Of a stretch of DNA of 64,000 nt, positions 28,826-39,307 are shown in pieces. A program made the translations under genes and the position numbers. Positions within the stretch are counted from its first letter, which is position 1. Each line of letters begins with the position of its first letter. The DNA is from Saprospiraceae bacterium (GTDB lineage: Bacteria > Bacteroidota > Bacteroidia > Chitinophagales > Saprospiraceae): positions 124,001 through 188,000 of the forward strand of contig JADKCF010000006.1 in NCBI GenBank assembly GCA_016714765.1. Direction: 5' to 3'. The notes beneath the pieces were generated by a model, which worked only from the letters and a program-made list of their open reading frames with translations, was not told the DNA's origin and made no database searches.

Positions 28826-29419
28826 TCAGCTGCTGATTATTTTTTTCTTCATGGTCTCGAATTCCTCTTCAGATAGAATACCTGCGTTTTTCATGTCTGC
28901 CAGCTCCTTGAGCTTATCTACAGCAGCAGATGCATCTGAAGCTTTCACTGTACTATCCTGCTTTTTACGCAGCTCTTCTGCCACTTCCTTCCCCTTTTCG
29001 AATTTTTCGTGATAATACTTCTTCAGCCTATCCGGGTCGAAGTCCAGAAATGTTCCACCCGTCTCAAAGTGTTTTTTAAAAACCTCACCCAATGCATAGG
29101 TCGAAGCTCCTGATAATACAGACATAGTGATACCTCCTAAAATAGAACCTACACCGGGGATAAATTTGACTGCTCTTGCACCCAGCCTTGCAAGGCCGGA
29201 TCCGGTGAGAGTTGTAATGATGGCTTTTCCTTCTGTTTGTTTAAAATCTATCTCATACAACTTACATAATTGTCTGATCATATCCAGCTGGATAGCACTC
29301 ACCGCAAATAAATCTGCAATCGGTACTGGTATAAATCCTGCCCCCATAGACCAAATCATATGATTTTTGATGATTGAGTTAGCACTTTCGCCGCGATTGC
29401 TTTTTTCGTATTCTGACAT
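28826..29419 (-). CDS. DUF697-like membrane-associated protein with C-terminal SHOCT motif
   Basis: About 197 residues from ATG 29419 (an in-frame ATG at 29440 is the alternative). The N-terminal region has MIWSMGAGFIPVPIADLFAVSAIQLDMI and a glycine-rich FIPGVGSILGG segment, as in DUF697/YcjF-like proteins that associate with membranes. A charged helical region follows. The last 30 residues (KLKELADMKNAGILSEEEFE) are a SHOCT motif, a short oligomerisation helix pair often at protein ends. Function unknown. Confidence 0.75.
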   Translation of the reverse strand: MSEYEKSNRGESANSIIKNHMIWSMGAGFIPVPIADLFAVSAIQLDMIRQLCKLYEIDFKQTEGKAIITTLTGSGLARLGARAVKFIPGVGSILGGITMSVLSGASTYALGEVFKKHFETGGTFLDFDPDRLKKYYHEKFEKGKEVAEELRKKQDSTVKASDASAAVDKLKELADMKNAGILSEEEFETMKKKIISS

Positions 29420-29583
29420 GGTTGATGACTTTTGATACATTAATAAAAATTAAACAAGTAACGTAAAAGGATTACTATATAGTTTCTAAAAATGTTTAAA
29501 ATTCGATATAATAACTCAATTGTCGGATCAATCGACAGGAAATTAATAATAAATGCAATACTAAAAAATTTCGTGATTATGCT

Positions 29584-29591
29584 TATCTTTG
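29584..29591 (+). promoter_or_regulatory. -7 box for the secreted protein at 29608
   Basis: TATCTTTG, exact TAnnTTTG match, 16 bases before the ATG. Confidence 0.5.
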
Positions 29592-29607
29592 CTCCTTAGA
29601 TTCATAT

Positions 29608-30731
29608 ATGAAAGAGTTTTTATTAGTACTAACATTATTTATTAGTTATTTTGGCGTAAGTACCTTATCTGCTCAACGCAAGGTAACCACATTGTCTGGC
29701 CAGCATCTCGCCTTGATGCCTGATGGTACATGGTTCAAAACCGAGGCTACACCAATGCTCATAGATTCGATAGTAAATGATGTTGATTCATTGGATATGA
29801 TCCGAAGTGATGCCAATCCATTGCAAGACCCTTCTAAGGTGGTAGACGAAAAAACCAAGGAAGCTATCAAAATACTTGTTGAGGCTGCAGAACTGAATGA
29901 AATAAAGAGTTTCATCTCACTAGATAGTCTATACCTGTCAAAATCCACTAAAGATGTCAGACTTTCGAATGCCAGAATCACAAAAAATAAAGTACAGGAA
30001 AAACTCGCTAAAAAAGAAATAACAGACCTAAACAATGAAATAAAGAAGTTTGAAAAAAATATGAAAATGCTGCTAAAATAGTTTTTGATACCAGGACTTT
30101 ATCTGATACCAAAACTGACGAACAAGCGCAGAAAATCTTGGCACTAGGTAGAGAATTGAATGTTGATTTCAGCCCATATGTAAATTTGCCTGCAAGTGCT
30201 GAAATAAAGCCCCAAAAGACTAACGTAAAGTTAAAAGATAATTGTGGTATCCTGAGAGATGAGAGAATCAACAAAGATCGAATAGTAGAAACAAGTTATC
30301 AAAAGTTGTTTTCTTATACACCGGAAAAACTCAAGAGGTACTTCAAAGAAAAAGACCTGATGGAAGTATCTTCATCAATCACTCAAATAGGTAAATCTCA
30401 ATACCTGAAGCTGAAGATAAGATTACTTTCCAAGGATGCAGCCAGGAATTACGGGAGCATCGTAAGAGGAAATATGCTTAAAATCAGCCTTATTTCAGGT
30501 AAAACCATAATACTTTACAGCGAATCTGATGTACAGAGTTATGTCGAAAATTATACAGGTCACAATATTTATGATGCAAAATACCTGATCAGTGGTGATG
30601 ACGCCGGGCTTCTGAATAATGTGCCATCGGATGTCTTAGGTATCATGTGGTCGACAGGATATGAGTCATATGACATTTATAATGTAGATACTCTGATGAG
30701 CCAAATGTCGTGTATTAAATCTGTTTATTAA
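29608..30731 (+). CDS. Secreted protein of unknown function, frameshifted as sequenced
   Basis: The 5' ORF (29608-30081) has a signal peptide ending STLSAQ. The 3' ORF (apparent TTG start 30138) continues it in another frame. One more A in the A7 run at 30053-30059 joins them as FEKKYENAAKIVFDTRTLSD, giving about 374 residues. The first third has LMPDGTWFKTE, a small motif seen in many Bacteroidota secreted proteins, then a charged helical stretch, then a beta-rich domain. No known family is recognised. miaE follows after 18 bases. Confidence 0.6.
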
Positions 30732-30749
30732 AAACCCACATACCCCCAA

Positions 30750-31331
30750 ATGCTTGGATTAAAACTGGCTACTGATCCCTACTGGGTAAATATCGCAGAA
30801 AAAACCATCGATGAAATACTCACCGACCATGCTTATTGTGAACAAAAAGCAGCATCCACATGTATTTCGCTCATCATACAATTTCCGGACAAAGTAGCAT
30901 TGGTAGAGGAAATCACACCCATAGTAGCCGAAGAATGGGGCCATTTCCGTAAAGTACTCAAGGAATTGAAATCCCGGGGATATACCTTTGGTAAAAATAG
31001 AATTGACAACTATGTCACTGAACTTATGAAATTCCAGCGCAAAGGTGGCAGAGAAGAGGACAGACTGATGGACAAACTCCTCATATCAGCTATGATTGAA
31101 GCACGCAGTTGTGAAAGATTCAGGCTACTGTCGTTGCACATATCAGACAATAAACTGAAAGAGTTTTATCATGAATTTATGGTGTCAGAGGCAGGACATT
31201 ACAGAACTTTTCTGGATCTGGCCAAAACGTATGCGCCTGAAGAAAAAGTCAAAGCCAGATGGCAGGAAATGCTGGACTTTGAGGCAGAAATCATGCAAAA
31301 AAGAGAGCTGAGAGGAGACAGGATGCACTGA
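30750..31331 (+). CDS. miaE: tRNA-(2-methylthio-N6-isopentenyladenosine-37) hydroxylase MiaE
   Basis: 193 residues, a four-helix ferritin-like diiron protein. MiaE hydroxylates the isopentenyl group of ms2i6A37 in tRNA using oxygen. The carboxylate/His iron ligands are visible: Glu in DHAYCEQKA, EEWGHF, Glu in IEARSCERF, and SEAGHYRTF. It follows the unknown secreted protein gene by 18 bases, which may be read-through rather than functional linkage. Confidence 0.92.
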   Translation: MLGLKLATDPYWVNIAEKTIDEILTDHAYCEQKAASTCISLIIQFPDKVALVEEITPIVAEEWGHFRKVLKELKSRGYTFGKNRIDNYVTELMKFQRKGGREEDRLMDKLLISAMIEARSCERFRLLSLHISDNKLKEFYHEFMVSEAGHYRTFLDLAKTYAPEEKVKARWQEMLDFEAEIMQKRELRGDRMH

Positions 31332-31430
31332 TTCATCCTATCACCCTATGAACAGCCCGACTATCTGATTCTATAACCGAATTACTCATAAACATCTGCT
31401 CAAATAAGTCAATTTTTATATTTTTGTCCT

Positions 31431-31438
31431 TATATTTG
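31431..31438 (+). promoter_or_regulatory. -7 box for the small protein at 31465
   Basis: TATATTTG, exact TAnnTTTG match; another match, TATTTTTG, lies at 31419-31426. Confidence 0.45.
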
Positions 31439-31464
31439 AGCCAAATAAAGCAAACATTGTATTT

Positions 31465-31836
31465 ATGGAAGCTTGGGAAAGAGATTTTGAATGGTTGAAA
31501 GTCAGACACATTGTAAAAAGTGCAATGAAAAAAGATGTATTACCCGATCTGCAGACAGTGTTGTTTTTAGTAGGTGTGCAGGAATTGGGAAGGATACCCA
31601 AGGAAAAGTTTACCAAAGAAGAAAAAAGGGATCTTATGCATGTAGCAGTTTGTACCTTACTCGAAGGAGATGGTTACTTTGAGTTTGAAGGCAGGGATCA
31701 GGATGGATGGCCTCACTGGAAAGAAGTCAAGTCTTTTTCAGTCAAAGGTGCCAGTGAGCAGGAAGCATTTCTTGTTTTAAAAGTCATTGAATATTTTAAA
31801 AAATATAACGAATTAACCTCTTTTTCGATCAATTAA
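31465..31836 (+). CDS. Small conserved protein of unknown function
   Basis: 123 residues, cytoplasmic, mixed charge. Visible landmarks are the N-terminal WERDFEWLKVRHIVK helix, DLQTVLFLVGVQELG, and a GYFEFEGRDQDGWPHW segment. The same layout occurs as a conserved unknown in many Bacteroidota. A cyclophilin gene follows after 12 bases, so this is probably the first gene of the 31465-34173 unit. Confidence 0.72.
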   Translation: MEAWERDFEWLKVRHIVKSAMKKDVLPDLQTVLFLVGVQELGRIPKEKFTKEEKRDLMHVAVCTLLEGDGYFEFEGRDQDGWPHWKEVKSFSVKGASEQEAFLVLKVIEYFKKYNELTSFSIN

Positions 31837-31848
31837 AAATTAAGTTTT

Positions 31849-32476
31849 ATGAAATATTTTTTTAGTCTTCTGATATGTTTATTTCTGTTATCCTGCAGCA
31901 ATGAAAATCATGTCAGCATCACTACAGAATATGGCACAATGAAGGTTCAGCTCTTTGACAGCACACCGAAACACAAAGAAAATTTTAAGAAACTTGTGAA
32001 GGAAGGATTTTATAATGACCTGTTGTTTCACAGAGTTATAAAAGGATTTATGATTCAGGGAGGAGATCCCGAATCAAGGGGGAGCGGCGCTGGACAAACC
32101 ATTGGGTAGCGGAGGACCAGGATATACCATTCCTGCAGAAATAGGAACACCGCATTTTAAAGGTATGCTCTCGGCAGCCAGACTAGGCAATGAAGTCAAT
32201 CCTTCCAAAGAATCATCAGGCTCTCAGTTTTTTATAGTCCATGGAGGTCCGGTAACAGATGCAGATCTGGATGCCATGGAGCATGCCAAAGGAATAAAAT
32301 ACTCCCCGAGCCAACGCGAAAAATATAAAAAACTGGGAGGTACTCCTATGCTGGATGGAGATTATACCGTTTTCGGCGAGGTCATCAGTGGATTAGATGT
32401 AATAGATAAAATCGCTGATGTACCTAAAGACAGTAGAGACAGACCCACCAGTGATGTAAAAATGTCTATCAAATAA
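31849..32476 (+). CDS. Cyclophilin-type peptidyl-prolyl isomerase lipoprotein, frameshifted as sequenced
   Basis: The 5' ORF (31849-32109) has a lipobox (LLSC) and the first half of a cyclophilin: FKKLVKEGFYNDLLFHRVI and GFMIQGGDPES. The 3' ORF (32102-32476) has the second half: GSGGPGYTIPAE, SSGSQFFIVHG, YTVFGEVISG. Removing one G from the G5 run at 32078-32082 restores GGDPESRGAALDKPLGSGG, about 208 residues in all. The active-site Arg (HRV) and SQFFI are present. It should speed proline isomerisation in the periplasm or at the outer membrane. Paralogous to the next gene. Confidence 0.85.
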
Positions 32477-32537
32477 GCTTTGGAACCAATATCCCTGTCA
32501 ACAATAATACAACAAGAATCTAAATTAAAGCCCATTC

Positions 32538-33422
32538 ATGACATTTTTCAGATACTTTGCAATAGTCATATTGTTTAGCTCCTGTTCTTCTCCAAAAGCT
32601 ATCTTCAAAATAGACAAGGAAAGTAATCAGGCTCCAGCCTCTGTCAGATTTATCAACGAATCTCAGAAGGCATTAAAATACCAATGGGATTTTGGCGATG
32701 GTAAAACTTCCGAAGAAACTAATCCTGAACACAAATACACCTTATCCGGCAAGTACACCATAACGCTCAAAGCCATAAAAAATAAGTCAGTAAGTAAAAG
32801 TCATCAGGAAATCATCATAGACCCACCCCATCACTGCCTGATCGAGATGCAAACTACCGCCGGAAGTATGATTATACAACTCTATGATGAAACTCCACGT
32901 CACAGGGATAACTTTATAAAACTTGCCGAAGAGGGCTTTTATGAAGGTTTACTTTTCCACAGGGTTATCAGAGGATTTATGATACAGGGAGGAGATCCCG
33001 ATTCTAAAGGCGCACCTGCCGGAAACAGATTAGGATCAGGCGGACCTAAGTATAAAATTCCTGCTGAGTTTAATGATACCCTTGTACATATAAAAGGAGC
33101 TCTGGCAGCAGCAAGACAAGGTGATGGCGTCAATCCACGCAAAGAGTCATCAGGGTCACAGTTTTATATCGTACAGGGTAGCCCTGTATCCGGTAAACAA
33201 CTCGAGTCGTTTGAGCTTCAAAAAGGGATAAAATATTCGCCTCAACAAAAACAAATCCTGTCTGCAACCGGAGGGACACCTGCACTGGACAAGGAGTATA
33301 CCGTTTTTGGACAAGTAGTGAAAGGTCTTGAAATCATAGATGAAATAGCAGCGCAGCAGACAGATGAGGCTGACAGACCAATCAAAGATGTAAAAATATT
33401 GAGTGTTAAAATAATTAAGTAA
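32538..33422 (+). CDS. Cyclophilin lipoprotein with N-terminal PKD domain
   Basis: 294 residues. Lipobox FSSC near residue 16, then a PKD domain (YQWDFGDGKTSEE, HKYTLSGKYTITL) at about 30-95. A complete cyclophilin domain follows: NFIKLAEEGFYEGLLFHRVI, GFMIQGGDPDS, SSGSQFYIVQG, YTVFGQVVKG. PKD domains are protein- or sugar-binding beta-sandwiches, so the isomerase may be targeted to secreted clients; this is inference. It is intact and next to a paralogue without PKD. Confidence 0.9.
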   Translation: MTFFRYFAIVILFSSCSSPKAIFKIDKESNQAPASVRFINESQKALKYQWDFGDGKTSEETNPEHKYTLSGKYTITLKAIKNKSVSKSHQEIIIDPPHHCLIEMQTTAGSMIIQLYDETPRHRDNFIKLAEEGFYEGLLFHRVIRGFMIQGGDPDSKGAPAGNRLGSGGPKYKIPAEFNDTLVHIKGALAAARQGDGVNPRKESSGSQFYIVQGSPVSGKQLESFELQKGIKYSPQQKQILSATGGTPALDKEYTVFGQVVKGLEIIDEIAAQQTDEADRPIKDVKILSVKIIK

Positions 33423-33441
33423 AAAGATAAAAACAGAAATC

Positions 33442-34173
33442 ATGGAAGTCCTGGGAATAGACGTAGGTGGCACCGGTATAAAGTCCAATATAATCAATGT
33501 AGAAACCGGCGAATCCGTCGGAGAAAAACTAAAAATAAAAACACCAACTCCTGCAACACCTGAGGCTATCATAGAGTGTCTGAGAGAAACTGTTGAAAAC
33601 TATCAATGGCAAGGAAAAAAAATTGGTATTGGCTTTCCTTCTGTAATCAAAAATGGGGTTTCACTGACAGCTAGTAATATCGACCAGCAATTCATCAATT
33701 ATAATATAGACTCAGAATTCAGTAAAGCCCTTGGTTGTGATGTCCGAGTTGTCAATGATGCTGATGCAGCCGGCATTGCTGAAATGACTTATGGTAAAGG
33801 TAAAAATGTAAAAGGTCTGGTCATTTTCATAACACTTGGTACAGGGATAGGATCAGCCTTGTTTTACAACGGTCAGTTGCTTGCCAATACTGAGCTGGGG
33901 CACCTCAAGTACAAAAAATCCGTGTTCGAAAAGTATGCTTCCAATAGTGCCCGTGAATTCCATCATCTTAGCTGGAAAAGATGGGCTAAAGATCTGGATG
34001 TTTACTTAAATCACCTGGATCTGCTTTTAAGCCCTGATTTGATCCTTATTGGAGGAGGAGTCAGTAAAAATTTCGATCTTTACAAACAATATCTAAACGT
34101 AAAAGTGAAAGTGGATATGGCAGCTTTACAAAATGATGCGGGCATCATCGGTGCAGCCATGGCTGCAGTATAA
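33442..34173 (+). CDS. ppgK: Polyphosphate glucokinase (ROK family)
   Basis: 243 residues, the short form typical of polyphosphate glucokinase. The ROK/hexokinase-fold sites are visible: GIDVGGTGIK at the N-terminus, VVNDADAAG, LGTGIGSALFYNG and TELGHLKYK. The usual ROK zinc motif is absent, as in PpgK. The enzyme phosphorylates glucose with polyphosphate or ATP. The gene follows the cyclophilins by 19 bases. Confidence 0.85.
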   Translation: MEVLGIDVGGTGIKSNIINVETGESVGEKLKIKTPTPATPEAIIECLRETVENYQWQGKKIGIGFPSVIKNGVSLTASNIDQQFINYNIDSEFSKALGCDVRVVNDADAAGIAEMTYGKGKNVKGLVIFITLGTGIGSALFYNGQLLANTELGHLKYKKSVFEKYASNSAREFHHLSWKRWAKDLDVYLNHLDLLLSPDLILIGGGVSKNFDLYKQYLNVKVKVDMAALQNDAGIIGAAMAAV

Positions 34174-34223
34174 ATTATTCGCTACACATCGTTTTTGATA
34201 AGTGGCACTTTTTTATAAATATC

Positions 34224-34529
34224 TTATCTTCCGTACAATCTTTGCCATTCCAGTACCCCACCCAGTAAGTTACGCACTTTTGTAAAACCAAGCTGGCTTA
34301 AAGTTATTTTGGCAGAACCGCTTCGTGCACCTGATCTGCAGTGGATGACAATTTCTTCGTTTTTGTATGGTTCTAATTCATTAAGTGCGCCCACCAAATT
34401 ACCCAATGGAATTAGCTTTGCTCCCAGATTAAATTCTTCATACTCATATGGCTCCCGTACATCTATAAAGATGAATGCTTCCATGTCATCCATCTTTTGT
34501 TTAAGCTCCTCTACAGTGATATCATTCAT
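34224..34529 (-). CDS. Rhodanese-like domain protein
   Basis: 101 residues, one rhodanese domain. FIDVREPYEYEEF at about 21-33 and the active-site loop HCRSGARS with the catalytic Cys are intact, so it can carry a persulfide sulphur. Single-domain rhodaneses of this size often serve as sulphur carriers or in thiosulphate/sulphide handling; the partner is unknown here. The upstream PASTA gene is 36 bases away on the same strand. Confidence 0.9.
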   Translation of the reverse strand: MNDITVEELKQKMDDMEAFIFIDVREPYEYEEFNLGAKLIPLGNLVGALNELEPYKNEEIVIHCRSGARSGSAKITLSQLGFTKVRNLLGGVLEWQRLYGR

Positions 34530-34564
34530 AATGCCTCTATTTTAAAAAAATGATTCCGATATTT

Positions 34565-35392
34565 TTACAAGCAGTCTGCAGGTTTTGTGGCTGCAACTGT
34601 GACATTTATTTTTTCTCCCATTTTGATATTGCTGATACCGTCGTAAGGGGGAGATTGGGAGATGATAAAAAATTCCACATCGGGCTCTATTACTCCTTTT
34701 TTTGATATATCTCCCATCCGGAGCTTGCTACTTTCCAGAAGGAAACGAGCCTCCTCACCATTCAGACATCTTAGATCCGGAATGGTCACATCACCACCAT
34801 CCCTTCTGGATACAATAAATTGTAAAGTGCCACCTTTGGGTATTTCCACTTCACCCTTCCTGACATCCTTTGATATAATCATGTCATCTTTGTACCAAAC
34901 TTCCAGAATATGATTGGGCTCTCCCGGATCATAAGCATAGTCCTTGATTACACATTCTATTTCTCTATACTTGAGTTCTGTTTTCTTTTGGTCGAAGGCA
35001 TTACCATACAATGTAGGCAGGTCGGCCACCTTTATTGTTTCTGTACCATACTTAGTTACTGTAACGTAGATTTTTCTATTTTCCTTCACCAAAGATAGTG
35101 GCTTGGGGTTTTGATCAGTTATTAGACCTCCCGGCTTTCCTACCACAAATACAGAATCGTTTACCACTATTTCAAAATCTCTATCTCCTGCCAGTTCGTT
35201 GGCATCATCGAGATTCATACCTATAAATTTTGGCAATTCCAGCTTTTGTCCATGATTAGTATAATATCTGAGCCATAATTGGGTTAACAACAATAGTAAC
35301 ACAAATGCCCCCACAATAAAAAGTAATTGTTTTAGAAATACTTTACTGATCAAATAACTGAAAAATCCTCCTTGAGTCTGATTGTCACTCAT
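34565..35392 (-). CDS. PASTA domain membrane protein
   Basis: 275 residues. A transmembrane helix at about 20-44 anchors the protein, leaving about 230 residues outside. Three PASTA-like repeats follow: LPKFIGMNLDDANEL, VADLPTLYGNAFDQ, and IPDLRCLNGEEARFLLE. PASTA domains bind peptidoglycan or unlinked stem peptides in kinases and penicillin-binding proteins. Here no kinase domain is attached, and such stand-alone forms are typical of Bacteroidota. An exact -7 box lies 23-30 bases upstream. Confidence 0.88.
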   Translation of the reverse strand: MSDNQTQGGFFSYLISKVFLKQLLFIVGAFVLLLLLTQLWLRYYTNHGQKLELPKFIGMNLDDANELAGDRDFEIVVNDSVFVVGKPGGLITDQNPKPLSLVKENRKIYVTVTKYGTETIKVADLPTLYGNAFDQKKTELKYREIECVIKDYAYDPGEPNHILEVWYKDDMIISKDVRKGEVEIPKGGTLQFIVSRRDGGDVTIPDLRCLNGEEARFLLESSKLRMGDISKKGVIEPDVEFFIISQSPPYDGISNIKMGEKINVTVAATKPADCL

Positions 35393-35414
35393 TGGTTTAA
35401 CTTATATAATGCCA

Positions 35415-35422
35415 CAAATATA
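35415..35422 (-). promoter_or_regulatory. -7 box for the PASTA protein gene
   Basis: TATATTTG on the minus strand, exact TAnnTTTG match, 23 bases before the ATG at 35392. Confidence 0.5.
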
Positions 35423-35499
35423 TATAAATAAAATGATTTCTAAACAGTAACCCTAAAACCGTGCGTATAAAGTAGGTGGGTCATCTCTTTATTGCCTAA

Positions 35500-35540
35500 A
35501 TAAAAGAGGGATTAGCCACATGTGCAAATCCCTCTTTTAT
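35500..35540 (-). terminator. Terminator after the metalloprotease gene
   Basis: A 14-bp perfect stem (35500-35513 with 35527-35540) with a 13-base loop lies just past the stop of the metalloprotease gene. On the minus strand its 3' arm ends in TTTTATTT. Confidence 0.75.
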
Positions 35541-35564
35541 CCAGGAAAAACTTTCAGTTAGTGG

Positions 35565-38500
35565 TTATAGTCTGACTATCTTTTTTGTGACTACATTTCT
35601 GCCGTCTGTTAGTTTGACCATATATACACCTGAAGCTAATTCGGCCAAAGGCACTACTGTGCTACCCTCATTGAGTACACCTTTAAGTAAGCTCCTACCT
35701 GCCAGGTCAGTGACAGTATACTGAGACAAATGAGTCGCAGCCCCACTTAGGATGATACTGATATCACTGGATGTTGGATTGGGTTTTACAAAAACATCCT
35801 GAGATATATTTATATCAGTGATTGCGTTTATAAAACTTTCGTCCCTCAAGATGTTGAATTTGGTAATGGCAATCCATCCACCCTGTCCATCAGCCACCGT
35901 AAATGAAAAATAATCATTACCGTTAGTGCCCACCTCTGCTTGATAGCTGATGCTGGATGTATTGATTTCAGCCTGGGTAAATCTTGCTCCTTCACTTACT
36001 GCACCTCCATTGTAAATGATAGTACCGTGTTTAGGGGTTTCTACCAAAGTAAAGACCAACTCTGCTGCCGTATTATTATTGTCAGCAGCAAGTAGCAATG
36101 CATCAGTGATAGTCTTTTTATTGCCGGGATAGATTTTTAAAGTATCGTTTTTCACCAGATAAGGTTGGTCCAGGGTGACTCCTGAACAAATTTCCAATGC
36201 AAATTGAGTTAATTTCCCTCCGGAACCAGATTGCTTGTCTTCTACTCTGACTTTCCAGTTTCCTTTTATGGATTCTCCGTTAAAGGCTGAAAGTAATGAT
36301 TCAGGTCTATACACTCTTCCAGTATTGATGGGGCATTGGAAAAAATCAGGTGACTGATCATCTAGTCCAAGGTTTAGATTTTGTTGTGTTCCACATTTTC
36401 GGCTCCATAATAAGCTTTCCTTTCCAGAAGGTGCAACCAAGTAAGCTACCAAATCCACTAACCTGCTATGCTCACCTTTGATGCTTTTGACATTGACATC
36501 GCTGGCAACTCCTTCATTGGTAATCTGGACAGGAATCTCCACGGTAGGTGTACCTGAAGCTGATATTCCTATAGACTGAGCACCACTGTCATATACTTTA
36601 CAAGATAAAGCTTCGGTGATAAATGCTTTGACTTCTGACCATGATCCTGCTCCACATTTATTGATGGCTCTAACCCTCCAGTAATAAATGCTTGCTTTCT
36701 CCAAAATGACAGATGAGGTATATATGCTATCAGTCAATGTCTTGGTTACAACCACGTCATTTGCTGCAAAACCAGGATTGGATGCAAGTTGAATTTCATA
36801 GGACTCTGCATCTACCTTCTTTATCCAATTGAATTTCGGTAAAGCAGGTATCCCACTTGAGCCATTGGCTGGCTGTAGTGTTTGTATGTCTGATAAATTA
36901 CCTCCGGTGATATTTACAATGATATCTCTGTACATCGTATCTACTCCGGGTGCTACTGCTCTTACGGTAATTTGTCCTGTTTGATTACCCACTACACTAA
37001 GGGTTCTGATAACTAATGTTGTATTACCACCTGCAGCTACGTTAGGAGTAAGAAATTTTGCTGTCGTTCCTTCAGGAAGTCCTGAAATGACTTCAAAGTA
37101 AATATCGTTGGTAAAACCTGCAAGACCTGATGTCGTAAAATCGACTTTACCTTCATTAGGTTGACAAATTTCCACGTAATTTTGCTGTGTCTCAAAATAA
37201 ATACCTGGTATAGTCGGACTCTCTATTTTAGAAGGTATCCTCGAAGATGTCAAAAATATATTGTCGGCTGCTTTGATGACTACACGGAAAAAATTGGATG
37301 TTTTATTGGGGATATAAATCAATTGACTGCCATCATTAGGCACGTTTAATGCCAGAGGCACCAAATTGGGATCGTCATTACGAAGAGCTGAATTAAATGA
37401 TCCGTAAATATTTACAAACTTACAATTTACAGGTGCTTTATCAGTATTGGCTACATTCCATGTTACATTGACTTCTTGTCCTATCTGAAACTTGGAGTCT
37501 ATTTCAGGGTAAGTGATTTTAAATGGACCGGCTTCTGTAGTGCTGTTGATATTGTACTCTCCCCATAAAACGCCTCCCGCACCTGGGTGGTTATCTCTAA
37601 CTGTAAATCTGAAAGTTAGATTGCGGGAATTGGATGGAAGTACTTCTGTCTTGTCTGCAAAGTTACCTGATAAAATATTAGCTCCTTTAGGAAAAAAACG
37701 AATATCACCAGTTACACTGGGTTTAAATGATCTGAAAAGTGGGGCAGAAGTTGAAGAAGAGCCCAAAGGTACCAGTTCACCTGAATCATATTGCTCCCAG
37801 CAATATGTCATGACATCACCATCTTCATCAGTGGCTGATGCACCTAACTCAAAAGGTGTTGATATCGGAATAACATATGATTTGGCAGGCATTGTGATTA
37901 CAGGATAATGGTTTCCTGAAAGTGTCTTGTCTGCACATGCATAGGCGTTGCCTCCCTGTGTAGTTTTATTATACATCTGGTCAAGAGAACCTACATGAAA
38001 ATAATCATCATTATCACCTGCGACGTTATCGGTACCACATGCACCTGCATAGGACATGATCGTAGTGCCACTACCCGGTTCGAAGGCAGTTTCGGGTGCT
38101 CTTTGATCTGCTGCAGAGGTACATATGTTCCACGTATGGGATGCATCGAGCTGATGACCTACTTCATGAGCCATGACACGGGTCACAATAGCGGAGAGAT
38201 TGTTATCATTATTGCACGTGACACCATTTCCTTTATTTGACTGACATGCAGAACCACCTTGTGCTACACCTCCGATATCAAAACAAACAGAAAGAACATG
38301 CCCGATATCATATGAGGATGAAGGTATCAATGCATTAATTTTTGAGGTATTGATACCTACTATTTTCTTTCCTTCATCAGAATTATCATAAGGGTCTGTC
38401 GCAGGATTAAGGTGTATAAGCTTGTCATTATCAGCAATGAGGGTAAATCTCATCGCCATCTCTCTTTCATAAATGACATTCATCCTGTTCATCATGGTAT

Positions 38501-39186
38501 TGATGTCAGCAAGACATTTTTCCACTGTACCTCTTTTATCCCCACTCTCCGGTACAAGCCATAGCTACTCTGTACACCCTGAGTTCCACTTCCGCTGCGT
38601 TTCTGGTATCAGGTCTGAAATGCGAAACTGCCGGGCGGACGTTATCTTCCGTGCCACACATCTGTATACCTTTGTATATCTCAGGAAGATGATCCTTGGT
38701 GTTGTAGACAATATAATCGGACGTATTTTCTGAAGAATACGGATCAATATATTTTTCACCATCCAAAGCAAATATGGCGGCATGAAATCCATTCTCAGAT
38801 ACGTCAAATCTCATGAATTTTGCCTTTTCAGTAAGACTGTACGCTTTATAGGATTTGATGGATGGGTACTTCAGAGCAAGTCCATTTTCCATGACTGGCG
38901 ATTCATATACTTTGAATCTTTCAGTTTTGCCACTTGGCATTGGAATGTCCAGTATCAGCTCCATGGATTTTCTGTCTTCTTGAAATTCCATCGGTGCTTT
39001 GGCCAGATAAGCCTTTAGCCCCTCGATATCCAGACTGAAAGTTTCATATTTTACAGGTATTATACTTCTGTTTTCCGACGACCTCAACTGGATGCGGGAC
39101 TCCTCCGTTTTGGTCCAAAAAGACTGGGCCGAAAGATGAACGGTTATGAAAGATAAAAAGATGAATACAATAAGGTTCTTTACCAT
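35565..39186 (-). CDS. Secreted reprolysin-like zinc metalloprotease with T9SS sorting domain, frameshifted as sequenced
   Basis: The 5' ORF (38536-39186) gives the signal peptide and propeptide up to VYRVAMACTGEW. The 3' ORF (35565-38525) carries the catalytic and C-terminal parts. Removing one G in the coding-strand G4 (38540-38543) restores CTGEWDKRGTVEKCLADIN, about 1206 residues. The zinc site HEVGHQLDASH (38168-38136) and Met-turn IMSYAG are of the M12B type. Behind it lie fibronectin-III-like and cadherin-like beta domains. Next is a proprotein-convertase P domain (SRLVDLVAYLVAPSG, GNWKVRVED). A Por-type sorting domain (VKPNPTSSDISI ... KKIVRL) ends the protein. It should be exported by T9SS and act at the surface. 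Confidence 0.9.
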
Positions 39187-39206
39187 TTTAGATGATTTTT
39201 AAGCGT

Positions 39207-39214
39207 CAAAATTA
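39207..39214 (-). promoter_or_regulatory. -7 box for the metalloprotease gene
   Basis: TAATTTTG on the minus strand, exact TAnnTTTG match, about 21 bases before the ATG at 39186. Confidence 0.5.
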
Positions 39215-39307
39215 ATAAATTTATAACAATTGACCGACATTTTTGTGATATTGTGTCTCCTGACCGACTATTTTAATGCATGATTTGCCTGGCATCGTGA
39301 TGCTTTT

